NCBI GenBank assembly: GCA_030685235.1
Contig: MU839089.1
Coordinates: 62,001-126,000 of the forward strand
Source of the DNA: Copromyces sp. CBS 386.78
Taxonomy: Eukaryota > Ascomycota > Sordariomycetes > Sordariales > Sordariaceae
Length of the DNA: 64,000 nucleotides
Direction of reading: 5' to 3'
Under the pieces are notes generated by a model, which saw nothing but the letters and a program-made list of their open reading frames with translations, ran no database searches and was not told the DNA's origin. Of this stretch, positions 12,507-23,959 are shown piece by piece. Position 1 is the first letter of the stretch; every line of letters starts with the position of its first letter. The position numbers were made by a program, and so were the translations under genes.

Positions 12507-14800
12507 GATGTTGACTGAGAATGGAGTGGGGTGAGAAGGAGGTGTGAGGAGAGGAAGATGAGCAAAGGTATCAAGGTAATAGTCGCGCTGATGAGCTTGA
12601 CTGGTGATGATAGTTTGGGGAAGATAATGCGGCAGAGCGGCAAGATCTTGATGATGATGAGTATGTTGAAGGTCGATTTGTGAGTGTCGTTAGACAAGAG
12701 AAGATGATTCAAAGAGAGCCGTGAGGCAAAAGTGTGATGGTGATCGATGGTAAAAGCTTGCACTAGTGCAGAGATACTCGATGTGAGATGACGCGAGAAG
12801 GATTGAGTTCCAGTTCTGGCAGCAGAAAATGTGCTCTTATAGCCCCTCAGGCTGGGCTCGTGATGCTGCGTTGCTGGGTGGTTGCTGGGTGAGTCCAAGT
12901 CTGTTCAGATGGGCTGTTCATGGTTTAGTAGTGCTGTAGTTATGTGGTTGCTTCGAGTATCGCTGTCGAAATGAGTGGAAGGTGGTGGCGACGAGGTTGG
13001 TGATGCTGTGGACAGGCGACCGTTGGTGTTTTGGTTGTCATGAGCAACCCGGTGACAAGGTGTTACACCTCATTGGTCGAGGCGGGTTGAACAGTCTGGG
13101 CAGGGAAGGCGGTCTGTGAACAGGGGTGAACAACTGTTTCTGGGGGATGGGACAGTGATGGACAGGGCTGGGCAGGTATGATTGAACAGTCTCGTGGGCA
13201 TGGCAACGGGGGGAAGAACATGGAAGAGTGGTTCCCCCTCCGAGATTCTGTAGCTGGTATTCGATATGACATGTCTGGCGACAGTGAGATCTACAGCTGT
13301 TTCCAGTCAAGCTGACGGCTCTCGAGTTTACTGAACAGTCTCCAGATGCGTATGAGTCCACGGGCCTCATGGAAGCTCTGCTCGCCGGTAACTGGCTATA
13401 TCGAAACATTCGAGTTTCATTTCAGCAACAAATATCTAGCTATCGCCGGCCAAGCCAACGGGGTTCAAGATCACCGAACATACTTCACAGTCGCAGAGAC
13501 TGGAAATTCATGGAAGGTCGGAGCTGTACTTACAGAGGACTATTTACATCAGGGCACCCAGGGCCGTCATAATCGGCGGTAGTCAAATTGACAGCTGTTG
13601 CCGATCATCCTGACGTTGCTCGAGGTCACGGAACAGTCGTCGCAGTTGTGGAAGCTGGAACAAATGGAAAGATTGTATGTTTGAGCATGGTTGCCCGGAG
13701 ACGAGAGGACCTGGGGTGAGTATTCGAAGAACAATGGGATTGTGGTGGTCGCCTGTTTGGTACCGACTTGAGGAGACCGGCGAGGGATGCGAAGACATGG
13801 CGATGCGCTGAGGGAGAAGGCCGTACAAAAGTGCATGGATGTCGTGGGAGACACTCTGCCACAACACCGCCGGATCGCAATCTCGTAATGTGATTGATGT
13901 TGATATCGGTAGCTTAGTTCGTCTAGCAATGAGAGATAAATTCTGCTGACTATACTTATGAGTTGTGGGATGGGGGATGGGAATGTGAAGATGTAGGAAT
14001 GCCGGCGAGCCGCTAGTCAAAAACACGGACGAGTGGTCCGGGTCCCATCGAGTTCTTCGTGCTCGGTGTTTGGCTTTGGCATCGCAACGCAATTGATTGT
14101 CTTTCCTCTTTGTAATCGTCTCAACGCACAATCATGTTGTAAATTGACTGTCCGTCCTGCTCCATGGGTGTTCATTCGAAATATGCTGTTGATGTATGTT
14201 CCCTTCGCGAGGTCGTTACAATGAGGCAGTCGGGTGTTTACGGCAAGTCATTTCGCAAGACCATTGCCAAGTGTTAGTTAAGCATCGAATCTACGGGTGG
14301 TTTAGGGCCTGTGCACTAACATTATCAACACACAGCATCCCCGGTGGTGGGACAGGGCACCCGACACGCAAAAAGAACTATCGCTTACTAACAAGCCGCA
14401 ATATAGATTCCGCTGACTGATGTTAGCGTTGCGATAGGGGCCGGTATTGCAGCTGGTCAGGAAGTCATTTCAGTCACGCACGCAAGCAGGCATTTCAATC
14501 AAGAACTCGTAAAAGTCATCTTGATCATTCATTCCAACATTCATATACCTCTAGTTATCAGAGTCACTGTCACAAGTCACGGCAGTGGTCAAGTTTCACT
14601 GGGAGCAGTTCATTGCGCTATTCTCAGTGTTATCCGGTTTCCCAATCCTTGCCCTTCCCTTCGTCCCATACCCTATCCCGTGTCTTGATCCGATACCATC
14701 CCCCTCATACCCGTACCGTGTACCCCGCAAAGTCAATCCAACGTCAGTTCTTCAATCCTTGCTCCCGTCCTTCTTTCATTCCATCCTAATAAAGCCCATC
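12507..14800. other. AG1 promoter region and AG2 downstream region
   Basis: No gene seen. The part 5' of AG1 (12.5-13.7 kb) holds several TGAACAG/GGAACAGT-type motifs (for example near 13088, 13172 and 13333), which also occur upstream of other array genes. Confidence 0.5.
12835..12841 (-). promoter_or_regulatory. TATA box of AG1
   Basis: TATAAGA on the minus strand, 329 bases upstream of the AG1 ATG. The same heptamer precedes AG2 and AG5. The longer spacing leaves room for a 5' UTR intron. Confidence 0.45.
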
Positions 14801-17036
14801 CTAGTCCCTCCACACCACCACCACCTCCTCATCCTCTTCCTCCTCCTCAATACTCTCCATCTCCGCACTCCAAGCATACCACTCATTGGTCATCCTCCCC
14901 CCTTTTTTGCGCAGCGCCGCACGCACCCAAGTCTTCTGCTCCCTCATTTCCTCCTCCTCCTCAATATCCAGCTCAGCCTCCTCCTCATCAAAGGCGTGGG
15001 CATCCCCATCTCTCCAGCGATTGAACTGATCCAGCTCGCGCGCATCAAGCAAGCGGAACATGCCCTCGTACATCCTGTAGATTTGCTCATCGCTGCCGAT
15101 CACGAAATTCTTGTTTCCGTCGGGGTGGGTGAACAGGCCGCACGCGGTCCAGTTGTCGCCAAGGTCTTGCGGGTCTTTCCAGGTCGCGAGGGTCGATTCC
15201 CAGGCGGCGAGCGGGTCGGAGGAGTGGTAATCGTCGTCCTCGTCGTCGGCGAGGTCGGTGTAGTTGAGGAGCTCGATGCCGCTGCCGGTTGTGGCCTCAT
15301 CCTGATCCTGGTAGTCGGGAGCAGCCATGAGATCCAGATCGGCAGATTCGTAGTCGATTAGCTCGATGGGTTGATGATTCTCCTTGTCTTCGTTGTAAAA
15401 GTCAAAACCAGTCTGTCCAGAGGGTTCCTACTCCTCGGGGGTGCTGGCGTGGTTCTGTTCGAAACAATTGGCTTGCTCGCTGTCGGACTCCTCATCGTCC
15501 CCTAAAACCTCAATGATGGCGATCGCCTTGCTGGTGATGATTCCCTGCTCAGCGTCCGCTTGTTGCTTCTTGTTGAAATCCTCGCGGGTGATGACGGGGG
15601 TTTGGCTGGTCCACTCGATAAACTCCTGGTACTCGGCCTTTGACATGGGGCGGATCTCGTCGTCGTCTTCGAGGGCGTACCAATAGCCGCAGGTCATTTG
15701 GACGTAGCAACGGTTGGAGTCGAGACGTTCCATGATGAGGGTGGCGTCAAAATCGGATGGGAAGAGTTGGCCGTAATTGTAGATGTGGTCGAAAGAGGAG
15801 GCATCAAGAGTGGTGGTGGCCGATTGGTCCTCTTCGGCTTGCTGGGGATTGCCGTTGCTTGACAGTTCCACATCGTCAAACTTGTGGTCGACGGCGCTGG
15901 TGTCGGGGGTGGAGTACTCCGTCTCCGGAGTATCGGGAGTGGTGGCGCGGCTGGCATCGCTGTCGGTAGTCTTGTCCGTCTCAGTTGAGGAGTCGGTCCT
16001 GCGCGAAAGGTTAGTAAGGCTGCTGCAAGCTGAAGCTGGGGATTATATGGAACACTTACTCATTGGACAATCTGCGAGCGTGGTGAACGATGTCGACTTC
16101 AGTGTCGACCACCTCCTCCTCGGCGTTGATGCTCTCACTCTTCTTGTCAGTCCAAGGCTTGATGTCGGAGGCGATGGCCTGGCTGTCTTGAGTGCTAGGC
16201 CTAGTGGCCTTGATGGCTTGCTTCTTGGTCTGCGAGAATACGGTGCAAAGCTCAGGCTGGTTGGCGATGGAGTGCACCCACTGCATCTTGTCTTCCTTCA
16301 AGAAGCGTTCGAAGTTGTGGCCCATGCTTGAGGCAGAGGCGCCCACGTCGTTGATGTCGGCGACGTCGGTGATCTTGGAAGCCATGGAGATGTTGACCTC
16401 GGTGATGTCGATGGCGGGCAGAACATGATGGCAGGTGTGCTTGTTGTTCTCCTCGATGGTGAAGATTTCCTTGTCGGCGATGGATGAAGTGTCGTCGCGG
16501 TTGTCGGTAGTGATGATGTCGACATTGTGGATGAGATCGTCTTGGTGAGAGACTTCGGCAGCTTGAGAAGACTCGCTATCCTCGATGGAGAGAGCCGCGG
16601 GAGCTTGAGAGTCGGTCGACTGGGTGGTATCCTTGCGATCATCGACAATGTTGGACTGGTGAGTCGTCTTGTTGACCTCGGTGGGGGTGATGTCCTTGAT
16701 GGTGGCATCGATGATGGCGTTCATGCGGCGAGCTTTCTTGATGTTGTCGATCATGCCGACGTCCTGAGACAAGTCACTGAGGGAGAGCGTCTGGAATTCC
16801 TGTGGAATGCTGAGGATGTTGGCGATCTCAAAGGCCTCAGTAGAGATGGGCACTGTTAGAGTATGGTTAGTCTTGACCAGGTACTTGAAGCTGCGGGCTA
16901 TTGTGGACGACTTACTATGAGCAACGCTCGATGCGGCAAAGGCTGCGATGGCCATTGCCTTGATGTCGGCGATCTTCGGGAACACGAGGTGTTGGTCTTG
17001 AGCCTTGAAGGCAGAGGGCCAGAATAAGATAGTCAT
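14801..17036 (-). CDS. AG2: two-Y-module protein with in-frame TAG (494 aa + extension)
   Basis: Exons are 17036-16916, 16852-16060 and 15998-15428. The introns are 63 and 61 bases, with branch points ACTAAC in both. The first intron is a multiple of three and stop-free, so unspliced RNA also stays open. The product is 494 aa to a TAG at 15430-15428, then 208 more in-frame residues to 14801. The N-terminus is moderately hydrophobic (Ala/Ile-rich). The motif GASASSMGHNFERFLKEDKM sits in the middle, and a Y module (RCYVQMTCGYWYALEDDD) lies just before the TAG. The extension carries a second module of the HPDGNK subtype (THPDGNKNFVIGSDEQIY...FRLLDARELDQFNRW) and a Glu-rich tail. Function unknown. 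Confidence 0.78.
15420..15436 (-). promoter_or_regulatory. AG2 in-frame TAG, weak hairpin
   Basis: The TAG is 15430-15428, followed by GAA CCC. GAGG (15436-15433) can pair with CCTC (15423-15420). A T-A pair closes an AGG loop, with a two-base mismatch between the two helices. This is weaker than the AG1, AG3, AG5, AG7 and AG10 hairpins. Confidence 0.4.
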
Positions 17037-18234
17037 TGCGATGAAGAGAGTAATGAAGAAGTCTTATCACGATGTGATGAAAGATGATGAAGGATGGGAA
17101 TGCTTCTTTGCGTTGGAGTTGCAATGATGCTTGGGGTATCCTGAGATTTTTGGATGAGGGAGGAAGAAGTCTGGTTCAGGATCTGGGGCAGGAGAGGAAT
17201 TCTTATACCCTCCCAGGTGGGAATTTTATTTCGACTGTCGCCGGCGACTGTCGACGGGTTTGTGGTGATTTGTTGACATGGTGATGGATGTACAACACAT
17301 GATTGGTCAGTTCAAGTTCGAATAGGGGAGGTGAAAACTGAACAGCACTGAACAACACTGCAGGGCTACGGATAACCCTTCCACCCTATTTAGCTCAGGA
17401 ATCCTTGAGCTTCTGTGTGATACTACTGAGGGCTGTTCGCTTTTGGGTCGTCGTAAGAGTGGCCCGGCAACGTTAAGGTACAGACAAGGTGAGCAGTGTA
17501 CAGTGCTGAACAGGAACCCATAGCTGGAAATGACACTTCACTCCGATGGTGACTGTTGAATTATATATCTATGATGCTCTACGAGATACTATCGAGGACT
17601 TTTTGCCTTAGGGTCGCAATCAGAGTTGAGTGTGTCACGGAAGTCTGGCTCTTCACACGTGCTAAGACATGAACAGACATGGATGGAGAGAGAAGGGCGA
17701 CGGCTGCATGTACATGGTTGAGGACACTCAACAATAATACCATCATACGTTGTTCAAATGCAAAGCGATTTATTTGAGTGGGTGTGGATGCTACGGAAGA
17801 TACGGTCTGCGAAGTTTCAAGGTCGAGCTGTGTATCTAATGGCGGTAGGATATCACGATTATGGCATACAATAGGACAAGGCAGATGTGCAAATGAGGCT
17901 TTGCTTTTACCATCATCAGGGTCGCCACCGGTAATTCAACGAGTTTTTTACACAAGGGGAAGGAGAGGTCATGACAGGAGCAGCTCACAGGGGTCATTCA
18001 GCAAAATAATAGTCACTTGCGAAGTTTTTCACGAATGTCAATCATGAAGTTCAAGGAAGCAGTGATATCATCAGGCAAGCTTGCAAGTTTCATGTCATGT
18101 CACGAGTTAATTGGTTATGGCACAATGTCATCTCATCACTTTCATCATTCATGTCCTCATCCCAACTAGTTGGTCATAACTTTTCCATCTTTCCTTCATA
18201 AACCAGACCGCCATCCTTGAGTCCAGCTAATCCT
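17037..18234. other. AG2 promoter region and AG3 downstream region
   Basis: No gene seen. It holds the AG2 TATA box, the shared CTGTCG/TTGACATGGTGAT block, and TGAACAG motifs near 17339 and 17507. Confidence 0.5.
17201..17207 (-). promoter_or_regulatory. TATA box of AG2
   Basis: TATAAGA on the minus strand, 165 bases upstream of the AG2 ATG. Sequence farther upstream (GACTGTCGCCGG..., TTGTTGACATGGTGAT) matches the AG5 promoter closely at the same spacing. Confidence 0.55.
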
Positions 18235-19925
18235 TCACAGGAAGACTTTGTAGTCCTCATAGTCTTCGCCAACCTCCTCAAAATCCTCCAATGTCCAGAC
18301 CTTTTCCTGATCCTGGTGATTCTCCATTTGCTCCGCCTCGGCGATCTTTTTGCAAGCTTGCTCGTCTTCCTCGTTGGCAATATCCAGTCCCCAGACCGTG
18401 GCCAAGCCATTGCGCTCCGTAACTTCCGTGGGTTCCTTCGCTGCGTAGATCTCCTCGTCGACTTCTTCGTCCTGCTGTTGGATGGTCTCAAGGCCGCAAG
18501 CGTTCTGTAGACCCATCTCCTCCTCCAGATCGACCTCTTCGTTCAAGATGAGAACAGCGGCCGGGTCAGTGCGGCGCCAGTAGACGAAGTCCTCGAGTTC
18601 CTCGTCAAGAAGAAGCATGAAGGCTCCCTCGTATTCCCAGTACCAGCGGCCATCATTTCCAAAGACGTAACTCTTGTTTCCATCTGGATGGTCACACCAG
18701 GCGAGCACCTCCCAGTTCTCGGGCGTGTCCCTTTGCTCCTTCCCGCAGAAAAACTCGGCAAACGGGTGGCTTGACTCCTCCTCTTCGCCTTGGGCCTCGC
18801 CGTCGGAGTAATAGGTGATCATTTCAACACCACAGGATGCCGCAACGGCCTTCACCTTCGGCGTCATCTCTTTGTTCTCATCATGCATCTCGTGGGCTTG
18901 CTTCGCCCTCGCAACCGCCACCTCGGATTCCTAATCCTCGATGGTAGTTGCGGGCTTGGCATCTGGGTCCTTCATCCAGGCTAGAAAGTCCTCGTGCTCA
19001 TCTGGGAGCATTCGGCTGATCTTCCGGCGGTCGTGGTAAATGTACCACTTGCTGTTGTTGAGGAGCACGTATTGTAGGCCATACTCCTCCCGACCAAGCG
19101 TGTGGACGATCTCCAGGTCCTGGTCGTCGAGTTTATCTTTGCTGGAAGAGGAGTCGCTACCAAAGTCGCCGTTGCTGTGGTAGTTGACGCCAGCGAAGTC
19201 GTCGATGTCGCTGTGGCAAGCGAGATCAGATGGAACAGGCGACGGGGTGCGCGGGCCGGATGAAGAAGGCGCGGCGGGAAGGGTGGGGAATGACTGGTAA
19301 GTGGAGACATGGGGGTCATCCCGAATTGAAGTGTCGTTGTCGCGGGAATAACCGCTTTCGTCGCATTGCTTGGGAGTCTTGTCTTCAGTGCGCCTATTCT
19401 TGATGCTGGCAATAGACCACTGGGTGTCCTCGGTATCAGCAGTGGCGGCAGTGTTTTCGCTCCACTTGCTGTTGGCAGTGGAGGTGGTACTGCAGAAGGT
19501 TAGTCCCGGTTCTTGCACATGCGATGCAGATGCAAGGGGATGTGGATAACTTACTCGGGAGAATCCTTGCGACTGCGCTGATACTTGTCGGCCGAAGCGA
19601 CGTCGGCGTCCTTAGATGAATCTTGATCGTTGATGGCAGGGAAGGAGAAATAAGTGGTTTGAGGGATGCCGTCGGAAGCGAGAGCAGTCTGGTCGTCAAC
19701 GCCAGCCAGGTTGAAAGTTTCCTCGGCAGTGGCCTTTGAAAGATGCCCGGTCTGCTTCAAAGAGTAAGCAAGATGTGGGAGCTTATGAGCGACTGTATGG
19801 TTGGAGCTTACCTTGGTGGTGGAATCTATAGACCCGTCGATGATCGCCTTGATGATGGCGCTGTCCGGATTTCGAATGCGGTAAGCATGCACTGCAATTC
19901 CCGAAGACCAGAGATACGAAGACAT
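18235..19925 (-). CDS. AG3: two-Y-module protein with in-frame TAG (289 aa + extension)
   Basis: Exons are 19925-19812, 19751-19555 and 19489-18931. The introns are 60 and 65 bases. The first intron is a multiple of three and stop-free. The start is the ATG giving MSSYLWSSGIAV, which matches the MSSFLWSSGFGA start of AG4. The product is 289 aa to a TAG at 18933-18931, then 231 in-frame residues to a TGA. A Y module (GLQYVLLNNSKWYIYHDRRK...HEDFLAW) lies just before the TAG. The extension holds the HPDGNK-subtype module (DHPDGNKSYVFGNDGRWYWEYEG...LEDFVYW) and an acidic tail. Function unknown. The extension module is about as similar to those of AG2 and AG4 as the pre-stop modules are to each other. 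Confidence 0.78.
18918..18944 (-). promoter_or_regulatory. AG3 TAG recoding hairpin
   Basis: GGATT (18937-18933) pairs perfectly with AATCC (18929-18925) around an AGG loop whose A is the middle base of TAG. A tandem G-A mismatch follows, then five more pairs (CCATC with GGTGG, one G-U). Confidence 0.62.
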
Positions 19926-21124
19926 GATGATGTATTTGGGGGGTAAAACATAAGAGAAGTACAAGTTCTTGTGACTTTGCGTGTGTGTGTGTGAAAAATG
20001 CTTGTGATTCAAGTTGCAGGTCGATATGCTGACGAGGCAGTTGGGTGTCCACATTTAGGATGCAAAAGGAAGAAGTCCAGTCGATGTCTGGGCCAGCAAA
20101 AAGAGATTCTCACACCCTTGGACAGGCCGGCTGTCGCCGACACTCTGAAGTATCCCCACTTGAGACTATGGGGGAAACTGCTTAGCTGTTCATGTCGTGA
20201 CATGGCTATTCGAGGGTGAGATGCCGTTGCGCGGGCAACCGGCAAGGTTATGGATACCCTATAGATCCTGGGAGATGTGAACGGAACTGGCGGACTTCTG
20301 TTCTATGTGTTGAACATTGGTGCTGTTCGTAGAAAACCCCGACCGGTATAGACAGTGGAACAGTGCTTGGAAGCTATTCAGGTACAACGCCGGCATTGGG
20401 ACACTACATGTTCATGTGCTGTACGATCAACATGACCTCAGACAAGCACGATGTATTGGTAGGGCAATGCCACATCGTGCAACGGGAAACAGAGAATAAT
20501 AGGTAAAACAAGAAAGAAGGAAAATGATAGAAGGGTAAAGAGAAGAATCCATAGATAAGGATTTGGACAGCACTGACAGGTGTCAAAACTGAAAGTATCG
20601 CCCATTGAGGCAATAGACTGTGTACAGAGATATGACAGAACTTGGAATGATAAGTAGATACTTCCAGCTCCTAAACTGAACAATAGGCGAGTAGTAAGGT
20701 AGTAAGCTTATAATACAACAATGGGGAAGCTTTTCAGTCAAGGTTACGGAGCAATGTAAGGGGACATTCTGGCTAGAAACGTTCACGTCTATCAATTAGA
20801 TTTCAAGTGCTTGACTACTCACAAGTAACCACCCTTGGAAGCTTTACAAGCTCTGCATATGGACTGAAGCTGTTATACCCGGACGCCGCTCATTGTTTGA
20901 GAGATAGCAAGACAAGTCACAATAGAACAATTACAATGGCAAAGCGTCACAATCATTAGTCACGCACGGAGGAGTTTAGTTAGCATTTTGTGAAGATTTC
21001 CATTCCCTAATCGTTTCTTATCTCAAACCGCATCCCAAGGATCAAATGGCTTAATCCATATATGAGCCGTGTCCTTCAACCCTGTCCCCGGTAATTTCCC
21101 GACCCATTTCCATGGGCCATGACC
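19926..21124. other. AG3 promoter region and AG4 downstream region
   Basis: No gene seen. A CTGTCGCCGACACTCTGAAG block near 20130 matches the promoter block of AG2 and AG5, but the TATA position is degenerate. Immediately downstream of the AG4 end a further in-frame W-rich 34-codon stretch is open (21022-21124). Confidence 0.45.
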
Positions 21125-22939
21125 CTACTCCTCCTCTTCCTCAGTAATGCTGTCAAGGTTCCAACGGTTCGGGGCCGGACCCTCCTCAGCTGCATCAACC
21201 AGAGCCGTACCATCCTCTCTCCGGCGGTTGAGTAGATCGAGCTCGTGCTCCATTAGCAGGCGGAACTTTCCCTTGTACTCGAAGTACCACATGTCATCGT
21301 TGGCCAGCGTGTACTTCCTGTCGGCATAATCGGGGTGGTTGAATGATTTGAGCACGCCCCACCCTCTGCCCAGCTCGTAGCGCTTCTTCCATTGAGGAAT
21401 TACTGGCCAGTCCTCCTCATCATCTTCTTCCTCGTCGTATGTTTCATCGACATGGTCCAGCTCGTCGGGATGCTTCGGGGTCTCCGGGCTGTTGGACTTC
21501 TAGTCCGCGGGCCTGGGAGTCCATTTGGCACTTAGATGCTTGGGACGACCGTTTTCGCCGACTTCTGGTTCGTTTTTGTCCGGTTTGCTGACTTTCGGCT
21601 TGTTCACTTCCGGCTTGCTAGTGTAGATGGATGCTTCACCGGTGGGGTTGACCTCGCTGATCCACTGCACGAAGTCGTCGTACTCGTGCTTGGCCATCAT
21701 GCGCACGTTTTTCTTATCTTCGAAGATATACCAGAACCCACAGTTGAGCTTGGCATACTCGACGGTGTATCCGGGTCGTTGGAGGATCGTCATGATCCAT
21801 ACGTTGCGGATGTCCTCTCGATCGAAGTCAATGTAAGCGTAGTCGTAGAGGCTGCTATAAGCTGGTAGCGCCTTTGCAAAGGGAATGTCACCGTCGGATT
21901 GAAGTGCGGAATCGGAGTCGTTCGTGTCTTCCGACGAGATATCGGTAGGCTCGGTAAGAGCGATCTCTGGAATGGTGGGCGGTTGGGCATCGCATTCCGT
22001 TTTGGTGGTGATTTGGGTGGTGGCGACAGGATCGGTAGATTGGTCGGTTTCGATAGTTTGGCAGGTTTTGGTGGACACATCGCTGCTATCAAAAGTTAGT
22101 TTATCGTCTTCGGTACAGGGGAGCTGTGATGGACGGGGAGGCTTACTCGGTGGAGAGCTTTCGCTCGCGTTGAGAGATGATATCATTCGATTGCAGAGGA
22201 TCGGATGAGGTGCATGCATGGACGGCTCCTGTCGGCGCATTGGCAATTGCGGCGCTAGCGCCCGTCGCGACTTCCTTCCCGTCTTTCTCATCCGACTTCA
22301 AGTTTGGGATGACTTTGTTCTTCCCGGCCGTCTCGGAAGAAACAATGAAAGGCTTGCGAGTGGCTGGGCGATGAACTCCCCACATCCGATCTTCGTCAAG
22401 GAAGCGTTCGAAATTGTTCCACTCGACGCTGGAAGCAGACGCGCCAAGATCATCGGCCGGCTCTGGGGCATTGGTGGGAGTGAATGTGCTGTTGACTTCG
22501 ACAATTTCCTCGAGAGAACCGGCATGGTGATACGAGTAGGCCGCCGCAATGGGGGCGGAAGAGTTCTCGATCTCAGCAACGTCCATGATCGGAGCGGCAT
22601 GGAGGTAGGACGGGACGTCGTCATGCTCATTGGTGGAATCGGTGGACTCCGTCTCTTCAGTGGTGCAGGTGGAAATTGGGCTGTCGACCCTGAAGATCTC
22701 TTCGACGACGTGGGTCGTTTCAGCGTCATTGATGGTGGTTTTGATGTCGTATGCCTCATCGATTGCCTAGATATGGTTAGTTTCAACATTTCCATCGTTG
22801 GAAGAGGGAAGCTTATCTGAAGAATGCACGAGGTCCGCGCAAAGGCGGCATCCGCAATGTCCATCACGTCGGCGATGGTTGCAAGATAGAGGCGGCACTT
22901 GTGAGCACCGAAGCCCGAGGACCAGAGGAAGGAAGACAT
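21125..22939 (-). CDS. AG4: two-Y-module protein with in-frame TAG (442 aa + extension)
   Basis: Exons are 22939-22817, 22766-22147 and 22085-21500. The product is 442 aa to a TAG at 21502-21500, then 124 in-frame residues to a TAG at 21125. The first intron (50 bases, 22816-22767) has an ACTAAC branch point and TAG acceptor but begins ATAAGC where paralogs have GTAAGC. The reading frame requires its removal, so this allele may splice poorly. The second intron is normal (61 bases). The middle carries the motif GASASSVEWNNFERFLDEDRM. A Y module (YTVEYAKLNCGFWYIFEDKK) precedes the TAG, and an HPD-type module (NHPDYADRKYTLANDDMWYFEYKG) follows it. Function unknown. Confidence 0.7.
21494..21506 (-). 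promoter_or_regulatory. AG4 TAG recoding hairpin
   Basis: GGACT (21506-21502) pairs perfectly with AGTCC (21498-21494) around the loop AGA, whose first A is the middle base of the TAG. Here AAG rather than GAA follows the stop, and the loop changes in step from AGG to AGA. Confidence 0.6.
22767..22816 (-). other. AG4 intron 1 with AT-AG ends
   Basis: The frame and comparison with AG3 put an intron here. The branch point and acceptor are normal, but the first base is A instead of G (ATAAGC). This is a single G-to-A change on the coding strand, the type of change RIP produces. Confidence 0.55.
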
Positions 22940-23959
22940 GATGTTGTTGATGATTCTGATGGTAAAGCAGATGAAAGAAGGATGAGACATCCGTGTTGAG
23001 AGACGTGTGTTTGTGTTGAGATGGGATGAGGTTGCAGATTGAGAGTACAATTTGGGAGTCCTGATTTTGGATGAGGGAGGAAGAGTTCTGGGACAGGATA
23101 GGGGATGGAATTTCCCATATTATACCCTCGAACAGGTTGGCTGTCGCTGCAACCCCGAAGCTATTGACGACTCTCAACCTTGGTGAACTGTGCTTGTGTA
23201 TCTACATAACGATGGTGTTCATGCTCGTTACTCGGGCAACTGTCGAATAAAAAACGTCGACGCCGAGCAGTGATGCCGTTCATGGACGATACCTGGGTAC
23301 CTGAACAGTATTTTGAACAGTGAAACATGTGCTTGGGGCTCTTCAGATACTATGGCAGGCACTAGGATGCTGTTCAAGGCGAGCCGTGATTCTCGTGCTG
23401 TACGTTGAACAGGGACTCCAATCGTACGCGAACAGTGCATTGGTAAGAGAATGGCATGTCACCAATCCTGTGATATCCAATATGGGGAGAATGAGAGAAA
23501 GTCATATATAGAACTCTACATAAACGAAGAACATCTCAATATTTGTATTGTCGGCGAGGAGACCATTACCTCTACCTCTCGATCAGAAAACATCAAGGTG
23601 AAGACAAGACCGCTGGCAGATCGTAGTTGTTCATAGCCTAGAAAAACAGAGTTAAGTTAGCAATTTGTACTGGATGGATTTAGGTGTGAGTGTTGGACTA
23701 TGGGAAGGATCTGGCCTAGAGCGTCGAAATACTTTGTGAATTGTCTTGTGATATTATTCCCATTAGTCTCCGAGGTCCTATGCGGGTACCAAGGAAGCTT
23801 GAAGTAAGGAGAATGCGTGATTGAACGTTGTACGCAGTTGACGGGCAAACTAAGGGAACCCAGGTACATAGAAATATGCTATAGAAGCAGAAATGTCACG
23901 ATAACGTGCCAATGTCAGGCAGTCCAAATGATATCAAGCAGGCACGTAGGTACTGCGTG
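22940..23959. other. AG4 promoter region
   Basis: No gene seen. It contains the AG4 TATA box and several TGAACAG or AACAGT motifs on both strands between about 23240 and 23445. Confidence 0.5.
23118..23124 (-). promoter_or_regulatory. TATA box of AG4
   Basis: TATAATA on the minus strand, 179 bases upstream of the AG4 ATG, followed upstream by the shared CTGTCGCTG block. Confidence 0.45.

Noticed and set aside
14585..15361. Long plus-strand frame (258 codons) opposite AG2
   Set aside because: It is the antisense of the Glu/Asp-rich AG2 extension; acidic codons read backwards give Leu/Phe/Val-rich frames without stops. No motif or intron supports it.
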